This document shows, in pieces, positions 63,944-64,000 of a DNA stretch of 64,000 nucleotides. Each line of letters starts with the position of its first letter. Position 1 is the stretch's first letter. The DNA comes from JAYWGN01 sp043778255 (GTDB lineage Bacteria > Bacteroidota > Bacteroidia > Chitinophagales > Chitinophagaceae). The translations under genes and the position numbers were made by a program. The notes under the pieces are model-generated. The model saw only the letters and a list, made by a program, of their open reading frames with translations. It made no database searches and was not told the DNA's origin. Location of the stretch: contig JAYWGN010000001.1 of NCBI GenBank assembly GCA_043778255.1, positions 1-64,000 on the forward strand, written 5' to 3'.

Positions 63944-64000
63944 TTATACTTTTTGTTTTGAGTCAATAATTATAGTTACAGGGCCTTGGTTGGTAAGTTG
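63944..64000 (-). CDS. dtd: D-aminoacyl-tRNA deacylase, C-terminal end
   Basis: The last 18 codons are visible and read QLTNQGPVTIIIDSKQKV followed by TAA. The NxGPVT motif is the conserved C-terminal signature of Dtd, which contributes to the active site and removes D-amino acids from tRNA. The rest of the gene lies beyond the right edge. Confidence 0.88.
   Translation of the reverse strand, partial: QLTNQGPVTIIIDSKQKV

Overview
This window looks like a chromosomal segment of a low-GC member of the Bacteroidota, probably of the Chitinophagales/Sphingobacteriia kind. The signs are recurring TAnnTTTG-type promoter -7 elements, near absence of Shine-Dalgarno sequences, lipoproteins with a short signal followed by SCKK-like lipoboxes, secreted proteins with type IX-like C-terminal sorting domains, a DUF5606 protein, a split transketolase and malate:quinone oxidoreductase. 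No rRNA, tRNA, CRISPR array, integrase or transposase gene was seen.

Backbone genes are mostly conserved and densely packed: an M3 oligopeptidase, DUF5606, Xaa-Pro aminopeptidase, pssA-purS-rsmI, pyrD, a thiolase, GH25 lysozyme, cdsA, an ABC-F ATPase, an alpha/beta hydrolase, the C-terminal half of transketolase, an ECF sigma/anti-sigma/sensor trio, a methionine-type aminotransferase, mqo, a CDF metal transporter, two polytopic membrane proteins, a MerR regulator, a T9SS-type surface protein, rpoN, cell-wall enzymes, a 1575-residue multi-PAS histidine kinase, an esterase lipoprotein, iscS-iscU-iscA, a secreted GH13 amylase with a Nudix-like regulator, a MazG-like pyrophosphohydrolase and the 3' end of dtd at the right edge. 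From 46640 to 53408 lies a copper-handling gene block on the minus strand: a multicopper oxidase with a C-terminal barrel-like extension, HMA-domain proteins, a Csp-like cysteine-rich bundle, a metal-binding repeat protein and an AraC regulator with its own CxxC motif.

Small accessory cassettes with visibly different codon use (ATT, TTA and TCT instead of the backbone's ATA, CTA and AGT) sit between these genes: an XRE plus two lipoproteins (438-3114), a PIN toxin pair (5706-6286), a type II restriction-modification (R-M) operon with two C5 methyltransferases and a PLD-type endonuclease (10693-13980), a DUF6922/AbiEii pair (17781-18661), a broken HEPN gene with a partner (24329-25104), a Phd antitoxin next to a gutted PIN toxin (27944-28275), a DUF6934-like pair (29494-30099) and a C-protein-controlled R-M system (53794-56751).

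The most interesting structural observation is that four of these cassettes are each bracketed by direct repeats of 22 to 76 bp. In three cases the repeat is a duplicated 3' end of the neighbouring backbone gene, including its stop codon. No recombinase gene lies inside any of them. This looks like repeated insertion with long target duplication at gene ends. A second strong signal is a recognisable C-box operator in front of the controller gene of the second R-M system.
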